64,000 nucleotides of DNA from Acidobacteriota bacterium (GCA_026393755.1 JAPKZO010000028.1:360448-424447); one strand, 5' to 3'; counted from the first letter of the stretch, positions 1 through 8,986 are shown. Translations and numbers: made by a program. Notes: a model not told the origin generated them from the sequence alone.

Positions 1-990
1 CCGCCGTTTCGCATCGAACACCTTGTTGCTCACATCTTCTCGCGCCTGATCGAACGGCTTGACGTCGGCCTTGGTCGCGGTTTCGAGCTTCAGGATGCCG
101 TAGCCCTTCGGGGTGCGATACACGGCGGTCATGTCGCCAGGTTTGAGCGGGTCGACCAGTTTCTTGATGTCGGGTGCCAGTTCGTCTGGCTGGATGGGAC
201 CCACCAGGCCGCCGTTCGCCTTGGATGGCGACTCGGACACTTCGGCGACGAGTTTCTCGAAGGCCTCCCCCGCCTTGAGGCGCGCGAGCACGGCGTCGGC
301 TTTTCGCTGGGTCTCCTCGTCGGTGGCGACGCTGACGTTCTTGCCGTCGGTGGGCGCGAGCACGACGATTTCGCGAAGCGTGATCGACGCCGGCGTCGTA
401 AAGTCGCTCTTGTGCTCGTCGTAGTAACGCCGCGCTTCTTCTTCGGTCAGCCCGAGCTTGGCCGCCACGTCGACCTGCTGCACCCTGTTGATGATGAGCT
501 GCCGCTCGAGGTTCTTGCGCAGCACGGTCATGTCGAGCCCTTCCTGCTTGAGGGCAGCCGCGAAGGCCTCATCCGACTCGAGCTTGTTCTCCTTGCGGAT
601 GTTGTCGAGCACCCGTTTGTAATCGTCCTCGGTCACCTTGTAGCCGAGTTCCTTGCCGCGCTGCAGGAGCAGAAGCTCGTCCACGGCATCAACGAGGATG
701 TCTGGCGTCAGATCGGCGATGGCCTTTTTCAGTTGATCGTCGTTGAGTTGCTGGCCGCGGCGTCGGATCGCGTCGATCTGCCGCGCCTCGAGATCGGTCT
801 TGGTGATGATGTCGCCATTCACCTTGACGAGAATCTGCTCGAGCAGCATGGACGGCGGCGCTGGCGCGGCGGCCGGTGCGGCCTGAGCGGGCGGTTGCGC
901 CGGCTGCTGGGGGGCCACTGTCTGCGCCTGCGTCGCCAGCGGAAGAGCAGCGAAAGCCGTGCCAATGACGAGGACCTGCAACTTGCTCAT
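1..990 (-). CDS. SurA-like peptidylprolyl isomerase, C-terminus cut by window edge
   Basis: Reading from position 990 to the window edge gives 330 codons without a stop. The start is MSKLQVLVIGTAFAALP, a plausible Sec signal peptide, followed by a Pro/Ala/Gln-rich linker. A SurA_N-like chaperone segment follows (about residues 45-190, with ILVKVNGDIITKTDLEARQ). After it comes a parvulin rotamase domain (SITLREIVVL, GGLVGPIQPDELAPDIK, KGYGILKLE). The family folds or isomerises exported proteins in the periplasm, especially outer-membrane proteins. An alternative ATG lies 6 bases upstream at 996. It sits downstream of mfd in the same direction. The C-terminus lies outside the window. Confidence 0.85.
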   Translation of the reverse strand, partial: MSKLQVLVIGTAFAALPLATQAQTVAPQQPAQPPAQAAPAAAPAPPSMLLEQILVKVNGDIITKTDLEARQIDAIRRRGQQLNDDQLKKAIADLTPDILVDAVDELLLLQRGKELGYKVTEDDYKRVLDNIRKENKLESDEAFAAALKQEGLDMTVLRKNLERQLIINRVQQVDVAAKLGLTEEEARRYYDEHKSDFTTPASITLREIVVLAPTDGKNVSVATDEETQRKADAVLARLKAGEAFEKLVAEVSESPSKANGGLVGPIQPDELAPDIKKLVDPLKPGDMTAVYRTPKGYGILKLETATKADVKPFDQAREDVSNKVFDAKRR

Positions 991-1062
991 AAACATCTTT
1001 CTATTCTACCCGCTCCAGCCACAGACGGGGTTCGTTCTCATCACCGGCGTCGTTTCCGCTTG

Positions 1063-1274
1063 GCCGTGGCGCGTTGGCCCGCAGGACGGCCCCTCGAACC
1101 AAGCCGACAGCGAAGTCCTGAGCGACGTCGAAGGGCGTCAGTCTGCAAAATACACCGTGACGGCCAGGACGGGTTGCGCGAAGAGCGCAAACGTCAGACC
1201 GGCGACGAGTCCGGTAAGGTGCGTTTTGCCGGGTTGCGTGAGCGGGGACGGCCTGCGGGCCAACGCGCCACGGC
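1063..1274. repeat. 23-bp perfect inverted repeat bounding a 212-bp segment, MITE-like
   Basis: Positions 1063-1085 (beginning GCCGTGGCGCGTTGG) are the exact reverse complement of 1252-1274. The arms enclose 166 bases in the 340-base gap (991-1330) between mfd and the isomerase gene. I see no convincing gene in this gap: the short open frames have no family resemblance. The arrangement resembles a small non-autonomous element with terminal inverted repeats, but no target-site duplication was established. Confidence 0.6.
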
Positions 1275-1330
1275 TGCCCTTGTCTTGGTGCTGTGAGATA
1301 AGACGATCAAGAGCGCCGCGCGGCCGCTGG

Positions 1331-4300
1331 TTACTGCAGTAACTGCTGCAGGAGCCCCCCAACCCGGTCGAAGATGCCGCCCTCGGCGCGCGGTTGTTCG
1401 CTCGGCGGCTTCAGAATTTCCTGCTTCGTGAATCCAGGCTCCACCGATTTGGCCGTCGCCCTGGCGGTCCACCACGACGGCGATAGTGCCTTGCCGCCTG
1501 CGGTCTGCCACCGCCCAGGTAGTCTGCCGCCCTGGGATGGCGCTTGCCGCCCGACATCCCCGCCGCCGCTCCCCGTTGGGTATGCGGAGGACTTCGGCGC
1601 TGTCGCGCCCGTCCGCGGCGGGACTCCCCGGTCGCCATGCCCCGGTCGGCCGGCCGAATCTCGGGTGCGACCCACCAGGCCAAGCCGAAGAGAAGAGGGC
1701 GGCAGCAGCGTGAGATCCGCGCGCCGCGACAGAAGGCCGAGCACGCGCTGGGGATCGGGCGCCCGCGACCCGGCGCTGTCGCGGAACTTGAGCACGACGT
1801 GCTCGCCGTGCCTGTCGACTGATTCCAGCCCCAGCCGATCGGCCATCACGCGAATGCGGCCGTACTCGGCGAGATTCAGCATCGATTCGGGCAGTGGTCC
1901 GTAGCGATCGCGCGCTTCGTCGATGATCTCGCCGACTTCCTGTTCGCTCCGCGCCGCGGCCACCTTGCGATACACGACCAGTCGCTGAGCCATGTCCGGC
2001 ACATAGCTCTCTTCGATTCGGATGTCGATCCCCAGGTTCACCGTCGCCCGCACATCATCATCCAGTTCCTCACCCTTGAGTTCGCGCACGGCCTGCTCGA
2101 GCAGCTTCATGTACATCTCGAAGCCCACGGCCTCGATGTGGCCGCTCTGCTCGCCGCCCAGCAGATTGCCGGCACCGCGAATCTCGAGGTCGAGCGCCGC
2201 CACCCGGAAACCGCTGCCGAGGTCGCTGAACTCGCGTATCGCCGCCAGCCGCTTCTTCGCCACTGGCGAGAGGGAGATTTCTGGCGGCACCAGCAGATAC
2301 GCGTACGCAGCACGATCCGATCGGCCGACGCGGCCCCGCAACTGGTAGAGCTGCGACAGGCCGTAGCGGTCGGCGCGATTGATGAAGATCGTGTTGACGT
2401 TGGGGATGTCGAGGCCGTTTTCGACAATCGTCGTCGCGAGCAGGATGTCGAAGCGCCTGGCGACGAAGTCGATCATCGCCTTCTCGAGTTGGTGCTCGCC
2501 CATCTGGCCGTGACCGACGACGACCCTGGCTTCTGGCACGAGGCGCGTCAGCAAATTCCCGATCGAGAAGATCGATTCCACGCGGTTGTGCACGAAATAG
2601 ATCTGGCCGCCGCGTGCCAGTTCGCTGCGAATGGCCCGCGCAATCACCTGCTGGTCGAACTTGACGACATTGGTCTGGATCGCGAGGCGATCTTTGGGCG
2701 GCGTCTCGATGATGGACATGTCGCGAATGCCGACAAGCGACATATTCAGCGTCCGCGGAATGGGCGTCGCGGTCATCGTCAAAACGTCCACGCGCTTGCG
2801 GAGCTGCTTGATCTTCTCCTTGTGCGACACGCCGAAGCGCTGTTCCTCGTCGACGACGAGGAGCCCCAGATCCTTGAAGACGACATCCTTCGACAGCAGG
2901 CGGTGCGTGCCGACGATGATGTCCACTTTGCCTTCGGCGAGATCGGCGAGCGAGGCCTTCTGTTCCTGCTTCGTCCGGAAGCGGCTGACCATGTCGATGC
3001 GAACCGGGAAGCCGCCGAAGCGCTCGCCGAGCGTCTTGATGTGCTGGAAGGCGAGCACGGTGGTGGGCGCGAGGAAGGCGACCTGCTTGCCGTCCATCAC
3101 GGCCTTGAACGCGGCGCGCATCGCCACTTCGGTCTTGCCGTAGCCGACATCGCCGCAGAGGAGCCGATCCATGGGCGTCGCCGATTCCATGTCGCGCTTG
3201 ATGTCCTCGATGGCCGATTGCTGGTCTGGCGTCAGCACGTACGGAAACGCGCCCTCGAACTCCTCCTGCCAGTGCGTGTCGGGACTGAACAGGTGCCCGG
3301 TGATGGCCTTGCGCGAGGCGTACAGCTTGAGCAATTCCTCGGCCATGTCGCGCATGGCCTTCTTGACGCGCGTCTTGGCCTTCTCCCAGCTCGTCCCGCC
3401 GAGGCGATCGAGCGCCGGGCGCGATCCGCCGGTGAACTTCTGAATCAGATCCAGGCGCGACACGGGCACGAACAGCTTGTCGTCGCCGGCGTAGCGAAGC
3501 TCGAGGTACTCCTCGGCGCCAGCGGCCGCGGCGGTTCCGGCGCTGGCAAATCCGGAACTGACGTTCAGTTGCTTGAGGCCGACGAACTCGCCGATGCCGT
3601 TGTCGACGTGGACGACGAGATCGCCAACCTTGAGGTCGCGCAGGTCGGAGAGGAACGCCTTGGTCGCGGACCGGCGGACGCGTTCCTGGGCGCGGTGCTC
3701 TTCCTCGAAGAGATCTGTCTCGGCGAAAATCTGCAGGTTGGCGTCCGGCAGGCGGAATCCGCGCGACAGCACGCCGGTGGTGACGAGCACGCTTGCGGCA
3801 AACGCGTCTCCGGCGCGATCGATTTGCACGGCGCGCAATTCGTAGTCGGCCAGCACCTCCCCGATGCGCTCGGCGCGACCCGGGGTGGCGGCCACGAACA
3901 ACACGGTGTCGCCGCGCTGGCGAGCGGTGCGGATCTCGGCAATCCAGTCGGCGAGACGCCCGGAGAAGGACAATGCTGGCTGGCAGGAGATGTGACACGA
4001 GAAGGCGAACGCAATGCCTGCCGGGCCGTCCGACGGTCCGAGGCCTAGTTCGGCGAGGTTGGTGGCGTTGGCCAGATGCGCATCGACGTCGGGCCACGAA
4101 ATCAGCAGTTGTTCTGGGGTGGGCGCGTTCCTGGTCTGGCTGTAGCTCTCTGTGACCTGTGCGAGCCATCGCTCGATGCGGTCGCGAATCTCATCCCGCT
4201 CGGAGACGAGGAAGACTGGCCGCCTTGTCGCGCCGCTCAGATAGTCAAAGAACGGGACCAGGCAGACGTGAGTGTTCTCGCCATCTGGACCCGCGTCGGG

Positions 4301-5107
4301 GCGCTCGCGGAGCGGAACGATGCGAAGGCGGGCGATCTCCCCCACCGAGCGCTGCGAGCCCGGGTCGTACCGCCGGATCGATTCGATAGTGTCGCCGAGA
4401 AGCTCGATGCGCGCGGGCTGGTCGTCGCCGGCCGGGAAGATATCGATCACGCCGCCACGAATGCAGAACTCGCCGTGTTCGTCGACGGGGTCTGTGCGGG
4501 TGAAGCCCGCATCAACCAGCAGACTGGCCAGCGCGGTTGTGTCGACGTCGTTGCCGGCCTGCAGATCGAGTGCGAGCCCGGTGAGCACTGCCGGGGCGCT
4601 GACGCGCGGCAGCAGCGCGGTCGCTGACGAGACGACGACCCGCGCGACGCCGGTGGCCAGCGCGTGGAGCGCGCGGGCACGGGCTGACGCGATGCGGAAG
4701 TGCGGAGCGAGGCCGCGGTACGGATCCACCTCCTGTGAGGGAAACGGCAGGACGGCGCGATCGAGTTCGTCGGCTGAGCTGCCTTCCAGGCCTCCGAGAA
4801 AGAAGCGGATGTCGGCGACAGCCAGATCGACGTCGCGATCGGCGGGAACGATGAAGATCACTACTTCGTGTTGGGGATCCCGGGTGGCGGCGCCTGCGAC
4901 CCAGAGCGCTTTGGCGGCCGGGGTAAGACCGCTAATCTCGAGCGCGGCGGCACTGGTCAGCCGCGGCGCTTTGGTTGCAGACGACGGCCCCTCAAATTCC
5001 GGGGGGATGGCAACGGGGCCGGTCGTTGTGGGCGCTTTCGCCGAAAAGGCGAAACCTTCGCGCACAAGGACGCCCCGCAGCAACTCTTGAAGCTTCAGTG
5101 ACGGCAT
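1331..5107 (-). CDS. mfd: transcription-repair coupling factor Mfd
   Basis: Mfd removes RNA polymerase stalled at DNA lesions and recruits UvrAB. Domains in order are a UvrB-like N-terminal module and the RNA polymerase interaction domain (VGDLVVHVDNGIGEF near residue 491). The superfamily 2 helicase motor follows, with Walker A GDVGYGKT near 651, DEEQ near 752 and TATPIPRTL, and then the TRCF C-terminal domain. The ATG at 5107 (MPSLKLQELLR) is preferred; a GTG at 5188 lies inside a palindromic repeat. About 80 residues before the C-terminus are Gly/Arg/Pro-rich and unlike the family, after which GFTKQEILKP looks normal again. This could be a lineage insertion or a pair of compensating frameshifts. 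Confidence 0.95.
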   Translation of the reverse strand: MPSLKLQELLRGVLVREGFAFSAKAPTTTGPVAIPPEFEGPSSATKAPRLTSAAALEISGLTPAAKALWVAGAATRDPQHEVVIFIVPADRDVDLAVADIRFFLGGLEGSSADELDRAVLPFPSQEVDPYRGLAPHFRIASARARALHALATGVARVVVSSATALLPRVSAPAVLTGLALDLQAGNDVDTTALASLLVDAGFTRTDPVDEHGEFCIRGGVIDIFPAGDDQPARIELLGDTIESIRRYDPGSQRSVGEIARLRIVPLRERPDAGPDGENTHVCLVPFFDYLSGATRRPVFLVSERDEIRDRIERWLAQVTESYSQTRNAPTPEQLLISWPDVDAHLANATNLAELGLGPSDGPAGIAFAFSCHISCQPALSFSGRLADWIAEIRTARQRGDTVLFVAATPGRAERIGEVLADYELRAVQIDRAGDAFAASVLVTTGVLSRGFRLPDANLQIFAETDLFEEEHRAQERVRRSATKAFLSDLRDLKVGDLVVHVDNGIGEFVGLKQLNVSSGFASAGTAAAAGAEEYLELRYAGDDKLFVPVSRLDLIQKFTGGSRPALDRLGGTSWEKAKTRVKKAMRDMAEELLKLYASRKAITGHLFSPDTHWQEEFEGAFPYVLTPDQQSAIEDIKRDMESATPMDRLLCGDVGYGKTEVAMRAAFKAVMDGKQVAFLAPTTVLAFQHIKTLGERFGGFPVRIDMVSRFRTKQEQKASLADLAEGKVDIIVGTHRLLSKDVVFKDLGLLVVDEEQRFGVSHKEKIKQLRKRVDVLTMTATPIPRTLNMSLVGIRDMSIIETPPKDRLAIQTNVVKFDQQVIARAIRSELARGGQIYFVHNRVESIFSIGNLLTRLVPEARVVVGHGQMGEHQLEKAMIDFVARRFDILLATTIVENGLDIPNVNTIFINRADRYGLSQLYQLRGRVGRSDRAAYAYLLVPPEISLSPVAKKRLAAIREFSDLGSGFRVAALDLEIRGAGNLLGGEQSGHIEAVGFEMYMKLLEQAVRELKGEELDDDVRATVNLGIDIRIEESYVPDMAQRLVVYRKVAAARSEQEVGEIIDEARDRYGPLPESMLNLAEYGRIRVMADRLGLESVDRHGEHVVLKFRDSAGSRAPDPQRVLGLLSRRADLTLLPPSSLRLGLVGRTRDSAGRPGHGDRGVPPRTGATAPKSSAYPTGSGGGDVGRQAPSQGGRLPGRWQTAGGKALSPSWWTARATAKSVEPGFTKQEILKPPSEQPRAEGGIFDRVGGLLQQLLQ

Positions 5108-5181
5108 TCGTCTGAACGGCCCTGACAACGCCGCTGGCATCCACGCCTGCGGTGCCCTCTCAGTGTACCGCAGGCGGGCGT

Positions 5182-5291
5182 CAATCACTCCCGGAGTGAT
5201 TGCGTTGGAGCCAATTACTCCCGGAGTGATTACGATTTTGTAATTACTCCGGGAGTGCTTGCAGCGGGGCTAATTACTCCGGGAGTAATTG
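5182..5291. repeat. array of four ATTACTCC palindromes
   Basis: Four palindromes close to AATTACTCCGGGAGTAATT lie at about 5182-5202, 5212-5232, 5240-5261 and 5270-5291, spaced 28-30 bases. Spacers alternate between GC-rich (cgttggagc, gcagcggggc) and AT-rich (acgattttgt). Some arms vary in a paired way (caatCACTCC with GGAGTGattg), which keeps the hairpin. The array fills the upstream region of mfd and of the divergent 5409 gene. Related copies are at 8432, 8987, 22625 and 30279. Confidence 0.9.
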
Positions 5292-5408
5292 TCTTGGCCG
5301 TCATCCCGACGGTCGGTGGGAAAGACAAGATCGGCCCAAAGCGGTTATCATAGGCGACGCGGCGATATTCGTTAACCTTCCCGGCCGCGGGTCTGTCTAA
5401 TTTTTACC

Positions 5409-5648
5409 ATGCGCTTGGCTACCTTACTCGTCATTGCCGTCTCGCTCGTGCTGGCTGTTCCCGGGCTTGCGTGGGCCTATATCGACCCGGGGGCCAGCAG
5501 CATGGCGTACCAGGTGTTGGTCGCGGGTGCGCTGGCGCTCGGATTTGCGCTGAGACGCTGGTGGCACCGGCTCGGCGAGGTGATCGGCAGACGAAGATCG
5601 TCGAATCGCGACCTCGCTGGGCCTTCCGAGCCGAATCCAAAGCCTTGA
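5409..5648 (+). CDS. small membrane protein with AYIDPG motif
   Basis: This 79-residue protein has a cleavable signal or first membrane segment (residues 3-23, ending AWA), then YIDPGASSMAYQ and a second hydrophobic segment (about 33-48) followed by basic RRWWHRL. Short proteins with the AYIDPG signature are often seen beside membrane sulfatase-like and methyltransferase genes, which is the arrangement here; their function is unknown to me. The stop TGA overlaps a TTG start of the next gene. No clear Shine-Dalgarno sequence precedes the ATG. Confidence 0.7.
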   Translation: MRLATLLVIAVSLVLAVPGLAWAYIDPGASSMAYQVLVAGALALGFALRRWWHRLGEVIGRRRSSNRDLAGPSEPNPKP

Positions 5649-7021
5649 GCGGCGTGCAAGTCCTCCCGTCCTCATTTCGAGACCCGTCCGGACGAGTGTT
5701 CCTGTCTGACGGTGTCCTGCTGCGCGGCGTCTTCGAGTCGGGCCGGCGGGACTACGAACAACTCCTCACGTCGGGGCTGTACGACAAGTTGGTGGGACGG
5801 GGTCTGCTGATTCCCCATCAGGAAGTGGCATCGGATGGACGGGGACTGCCCGGATGCTGGAAGGTTCTTCAGCCCGAGCGGATTTCCTTCATCAGTTACG
5901 CGTTCGAGTGGTCGTTCTCGCAGCTCAAAGATGCGGCGTTGACCGTGCTGGACGCCCAGGCGGAGGCTCTTGCTCACGGCATGATTCTTAAGGACGCGCC
6001 AACGGCCAACGTGCAGTTCCATCATGGCCGGCCGGTCCTCGTCGACACGCTGTCGTTTGTGCGCGCGGACTCCGCCGCGTGGCCCGCGTATTTCCAGTTC
6101 TGCAAACACTTTGTCGCGCCGCTGCTGCTGGCGGCCTACGGGATGGATCGTGCGTTGCGGTGGTCGGCCGTGGAGGCAGACGGGATCCCGTTGGAGGTCG
6201 CCGCGCAGCTTCTGCCTCGGCGATCGTGGCTGCGGCCGCTGGCCCTCTGGCACGTGCACCTGCACTCGCGCGCGAACTCGAGCGCGCGGCCTCTCGCTGA
6301 ATCGCCCAAAGGCAAAGAGGGCAATCAGGGGCTTGCGCGGCAGATGGCGATCATCGAGAGCCTGCGGCGCGGGATTGACGGGCTGTCGTGGCTTCCGCCC
6401 GACACGGAGTGGTCTCGTTACGGCGACGAGCGGCCGACCTATTCGGAGGAAGCCTGGGAGGCGCGGCTCGCTGTTGTTCGCCGTGTGCTGGCGCAACTGA
6501 AGCCGGCGGTCGTCTGGGATTTCGGGATGGCGGCGGGGCACTTTTCTCGTGAGGCCGCCGAGTCTGGCGCGTTGGCGATCGGGTTTGACGCCGATGCCGC
6601 GTCGGTTGAAAAGGCCTACTGTCTTGCCCGCAAACGCGGCGAGACGCGTTTTCTTCCGCTCGTTCAGGACCTGTTGCGCCCGACGGGGCCGGGAGGGTGG
6701 GCGGAGGCGGAGACTCTGAGCCTGTCGGCGCGTGGACCCGCAGATCTGCTTCTGGTCCTCGGATTGGCGCACCACCTCGCGGTGCCGGGAGGCGTGCCGC
6801 TCGGCCATCAACTCGCGCACTTTACGCGTCTGGGAAAGACGGTGTTGTTTGAGCTGGTGCCGGATACCGATCAAGTGCCGTGCGGATGGGCCTCGCGATT
6901 CGATGTGCGCGGCCTGAATCGCGCAGCGTTCGAGTCGTCCGTGCTTCCTCTATACGACGTGATTGAAACTGTGCCCCTTCCCTCTTCGGAGCGGGTGCTC
7001 TACCTGATCAGGGCCCGCTGA
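5645..7021 (+). CDS. class I SAM-dependent methyltransferase with large N-terminal domain
   Basis: About 458 residues. The N-terminal 250 residues (SDGVLLRGVFESGRRDYEQL, AFEWSFSQLKDAALTVLD, FHHGRPVLVDTLSFV) match the pattern of proteins often annotated as NoeA-like methyltransferases. A Rossmann methyltransferase core follows, with the SAM-binding motif VVWDFGMAAGHFSREAA near residues 288-305 and LLLVLGLAHHLAVPGG. The start is uncertain: TTG at 5645 overlaps the upstream stop, and GTG at 5654 is an alternative. The stop overlaps the next ATG (TGATG), so the three genes are probably translationally coupled. The substrate is unknown; the context suggests envelope glycan or lipid modification. 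Confidence 0.7.
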   Translation: MSGVQVLPSSFRDPSGRVFLSDGVLLRGVFESGRRDYEQLLTSGLYDKLVGRGLLIPHQEVASDGRGLPGCWKVLQPERISFISYAFEWSFSQLKDAALTVLDAQAEALAHGMILKDAPTANVQFHHGRPVLVDTLSFVRADSAAWPAYFQFCKHFVAPLLLAAYGMDRALRWSAVEADGIPLEVAAQLLPRRSWLRPLALWHVHLHSRANSSARPLAESPKGKEGNQGLARQMAIIESLRRGIDGLSWLPPDTEWSRYGDERPTYSEEAWEARLAVVRRVLAQLKPAVVWDFGMAAGHFSREAAESGALAIGFDADAASVEKAYCLARKRGETRFLPLVQDLLRPTGPGGWAEAETLSLSARGPADLLLVLGLAHHLAVPGGVPLGHQLAHFTRLGKTVLFELVPDTDQVPCGWASRFDVRGLNRAAFESSVLPLYDVIETVPLPSSERVLYLIRAR

Positions 7022-8415
7022 TGGGCAAGCGCGTGGTGTCGGCGCTCGGCGGGATGGGGCTTGCCACAGCGTTCTTCATGCCGATCGCGGCGGCCGGGAG
7101 CATTGATGCGCCGCTGCTGATGTGGACGTCGCTTCACACGATCGAGTTGGCATGTGCGTGGGCGGCGTGCGCCATTGTTGCCGCTGTCGGATTGGGATGG
7201 TTCCACCGCATTCCACAACCGCGGCGGCAGTCCGCGTTGATTCTGCTGGTTTCCGTGCCGAGCCTTCTGTCGTTGCTTGCGATCACGGGTCGAAATGCGA
7301 CCGCTCTTGGTGAGGGCACCGACACGGTCCGTTTTGTGGCGATCGGCGGCCTCGCTGTCGGGTTGATCGTCGCGACGCTTCTGTGGATCGTGAAACCCAA
7401 GCTTCTCGTCAGGACGCTGCGAACCATCCTGCCGTTTGGCGTGATTCTGCTTGTGCCGGGCGTTCAGGCCCTGCGCGCGCTTCCAATTCCCGATCAAGAC
7501 GTTCGGTCGATCGCCTATACGGCGAGCTCCTCCGGCAGGGCGAGCGCGAGCGACCGGTGCGGTAATGTCTACGTGCTGTTGTTCGATGAACTTGCCTACG
7601 ACGCCGTGTTCTCGGGAGGTCGTGTCACGCTCAGTAGTCTGGCGGGCAGGATTGCAACGGCGCAGGTTTACCATCGCGCCTCTGCACCAACAGCATCTAC
7701 TAACACCTCGATCGGCGCGTACCTTTCCGCATCTCCGACGCGCAAGGAGGATCGCAACTCGGCGCCCCCCGTCGGGCTGTTCGGGATGGCGCAGGCGGCC
7801 GGCCTGGAGACGGAAGTGGCGGGCTGGTACTTCCCGTACTGCGAGAGCCTCGGGGTCACGGCCACGCGTTGCCGGTCCTACAGCATGTACAACGCGGCGA
7901 CGGCATACGACGGATTCAGCCTGGCCGCGCCCTTCGAAACGGTGCTGAACATCTGGCCGTTCCAGATGCCCACCGGTCTGCTGAAGCGGCCGTTCGCGGT
8001 GCGCCTGCACCGGGCGGAGCTCGAGTCCATCACCGCTCTGGCAGCGGCGCCTCCTCCGGCGAACCCGGTTCTCAGGTGGGTTCATTTCAATGTGCCGCAC
8101 GTTCCCTGGCTGCAGGACACGGGGCCACTGTCCTTCCGGGCGTTCGAACAGACGCGCGCGCGCTATCTGCATCAACTCGACGAAGTGGACCGCGCGCTCA
8201 ACTCGACGTTTCGCACGCTGGAAACGGCTTCGGCGGGTCGGAGCACGACGGTGGTGATTACCGCGGACCACGGATCGCGGCGCGGGCACGCCGGAGAGCC
8301 ACTTCACGTCCCCCTGATCGTCTGGTCGCCCAACGGCATCCACGAGGACATCACCGAGCAGGTGCGCGTCGGCGACGTCCTCAACAAGGTCGTCTCCGGC
8401 GCATGCCGGCAGTGA
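7021..8415 (+). CDS. membrane-anchored sulfatase-like (alkaline phosphatase superfamily) enzyme
   Basis: 464 residues. Roughly five hydrophobic segments occupy residues 8-145. A sulfatase/phosphoethanolamine-transferase type domain begins at NVYVLLFDELAYDAVF and includes HFNVPHVPW and TVVITADHGSRRGHAGEPLHVPLIVW. DELAYD and DHG are the expected metal-binding positions of the superfamily. No CXPXR or SXPXR sulfatase signature was seen, so hydrolase versus phospho- or glycerol-transferase activity cannot be decided. It is the last gene of a three-gene overlapping cluster and is followed by a palindrome array. Confidence 0.75.
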   Translation: MGKRVVSALGGMGLATAFFMPIAAAGSIDAPLLMWTSLHTIELACAWAACAIVAAVGLGWFHRIPQPRRQSALILLVSVPSLLSLLAITGRNATALGEGTDTVRFVAIGGLAVGLIVATLLWIVKPKLLVRTLRTILPFGVILLVPGVQALRALPIPDQDVRSIAYTASSSGRASASDRCGNVYVLLFDELAYDAVFSGGRVTLSSLAGRIATAQVYHRASAPTASTNTSIGAYLSASPTRKEDRNSAPPVGLFGMAQAAGLETEVAGWYFPYCESLGVTATRCRSYSMYNAATAYDGFSLAAPFETVLNIWPFQMPTGLLKRPFAVRLHRAELESITALAAAPPPANPVLRWVHFNVPHVPWLQDTGPLSFRAFEQTRARYLHQLDEVDRALNSTFRTLETASAGRSTTVVITADHGSRRGHAGEPLHVPLIVWSPNGIHEDITEQVRVGDVLNKVVSGACRQ

Positions 8416-8431
8416 GCGGCGTCTGCTCAGA

Positions 8432-8511
8432 TAATCACTCCCGGAGTAATTACAATTTCGTAATTAGTCCCGGAGTAATTGCGCGGAGGCTAATTACTCC
8501 GGGAGTGATTA
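8432..8511. repeat. array of three ATTACTCC palindromes
   Basis: Palindromes lie at about 8432-8452, 8460-8481 and 8490-8511. The spacers ACAATTTCGT and GCGCGGAGGC are variants of those in the 5182 array, in the same order. The array separates the convergent sulfatase-like gene and rfaE2. The rfaE2 stop codon TAA is supplied by the last palindrome. Confidence 0.9.
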
Positions 8512-8979
8512 GCTCGCGCTGTGGAGTTTTTCAACAATTGCGGTGGTCGAATGGCCGTCTTCGACGTTGACGCGAATGACCACCCCGCCGCGAGCTTCGA
8601 CGATGTCGCGGCCGACGATTCGGTCGGCAGCCCAATCGGCGCCCTTCACGAGCACGTCGGGCTGAATCAGGCTGATGATTTCGTGCGGCGTGTCCTCGTC
8701 AAACACAACCGTCGCGTCCACCGACGCCAGCGCGGCGACGACCTCCGCGCGTTCCGCCTCGGGGTTCACCGGGCGCGTCGGCCCCTTGATGGCGCGCACC
8801 GAGCGGTCGGAATTGATGGCGACGATCAGCGCGTCGCCCTGGCGGCGCGCCTCTGCCAGATAGCGCACGTGTCCGGGGTGGAGGATGTCGAACACGCCGT
8901 TGGTGAAGACCACGCGCTTCTGCTGGCGCCCCAAGTGCTGGCGCCACCGTGCGGCCGCCTCCTGTGTCATCACAGACAT
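8509..8979 (-). CDS. rfaE2: D-glycero-beta-D-manno-heptose 1-phosphate adenylyltransferase
   Basis: The 156 residues form a single nucleotidyltransferase domain: FTNGVFDILHPGHVRYL carries the HxGH motif and IVAINSDRSV follows. The family makes ADP-heptose for LPS inner core; this is the stand-alone version of the HldE C-terminal domain. The ATG at 8979 (MSVMTQEAAARW) is chosen because GGGAG lies about 10 bases upstream, and that sequence belongs to a degenerate palindrome. An ATG at 8970 is also possible. It follows wzt in the same direction, consistent with an LPS-related cluster. No kinase partner (rfaE1) is in the window. Confidence 0.9.
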   Translation of the reverse strand: MSVMTQEAAARWRQHLGRQQKRVVFTNGVFDILHPGHVRYLAEARRQGDALIVAINSDRSVRAIKGPTRPVNPEAERAEVVAALASVDATVVFDEDTPHEIISLIQPDVLVKGADWAADRIVGRDIVEARGGVVIRVNVEDGHSTTAIVEKLHSAS

Positions 8980-8986
8980 CTGATTG

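Noticed and set aside
1138..1362. Frame ending in a signal-peptide-like LTGLVAGLTFALFAQPVLA
   Set aside because: It stops immediately after, overlaps mfd and lies in the inverted-repeat segment; chance hydrophobic run.
2070..4169. 699-residue open frame within mfd, same strand, shifted frame
   Set aside because: Arg-rich shadow of a high-GC gene; the mfd frame carries all helicase motifs.
5182..8511. CRISPR interpretation of the spaced palindromes
   Set aside because: Spacers are only about 10 bases and of two recurring types, and no cas genes are near.
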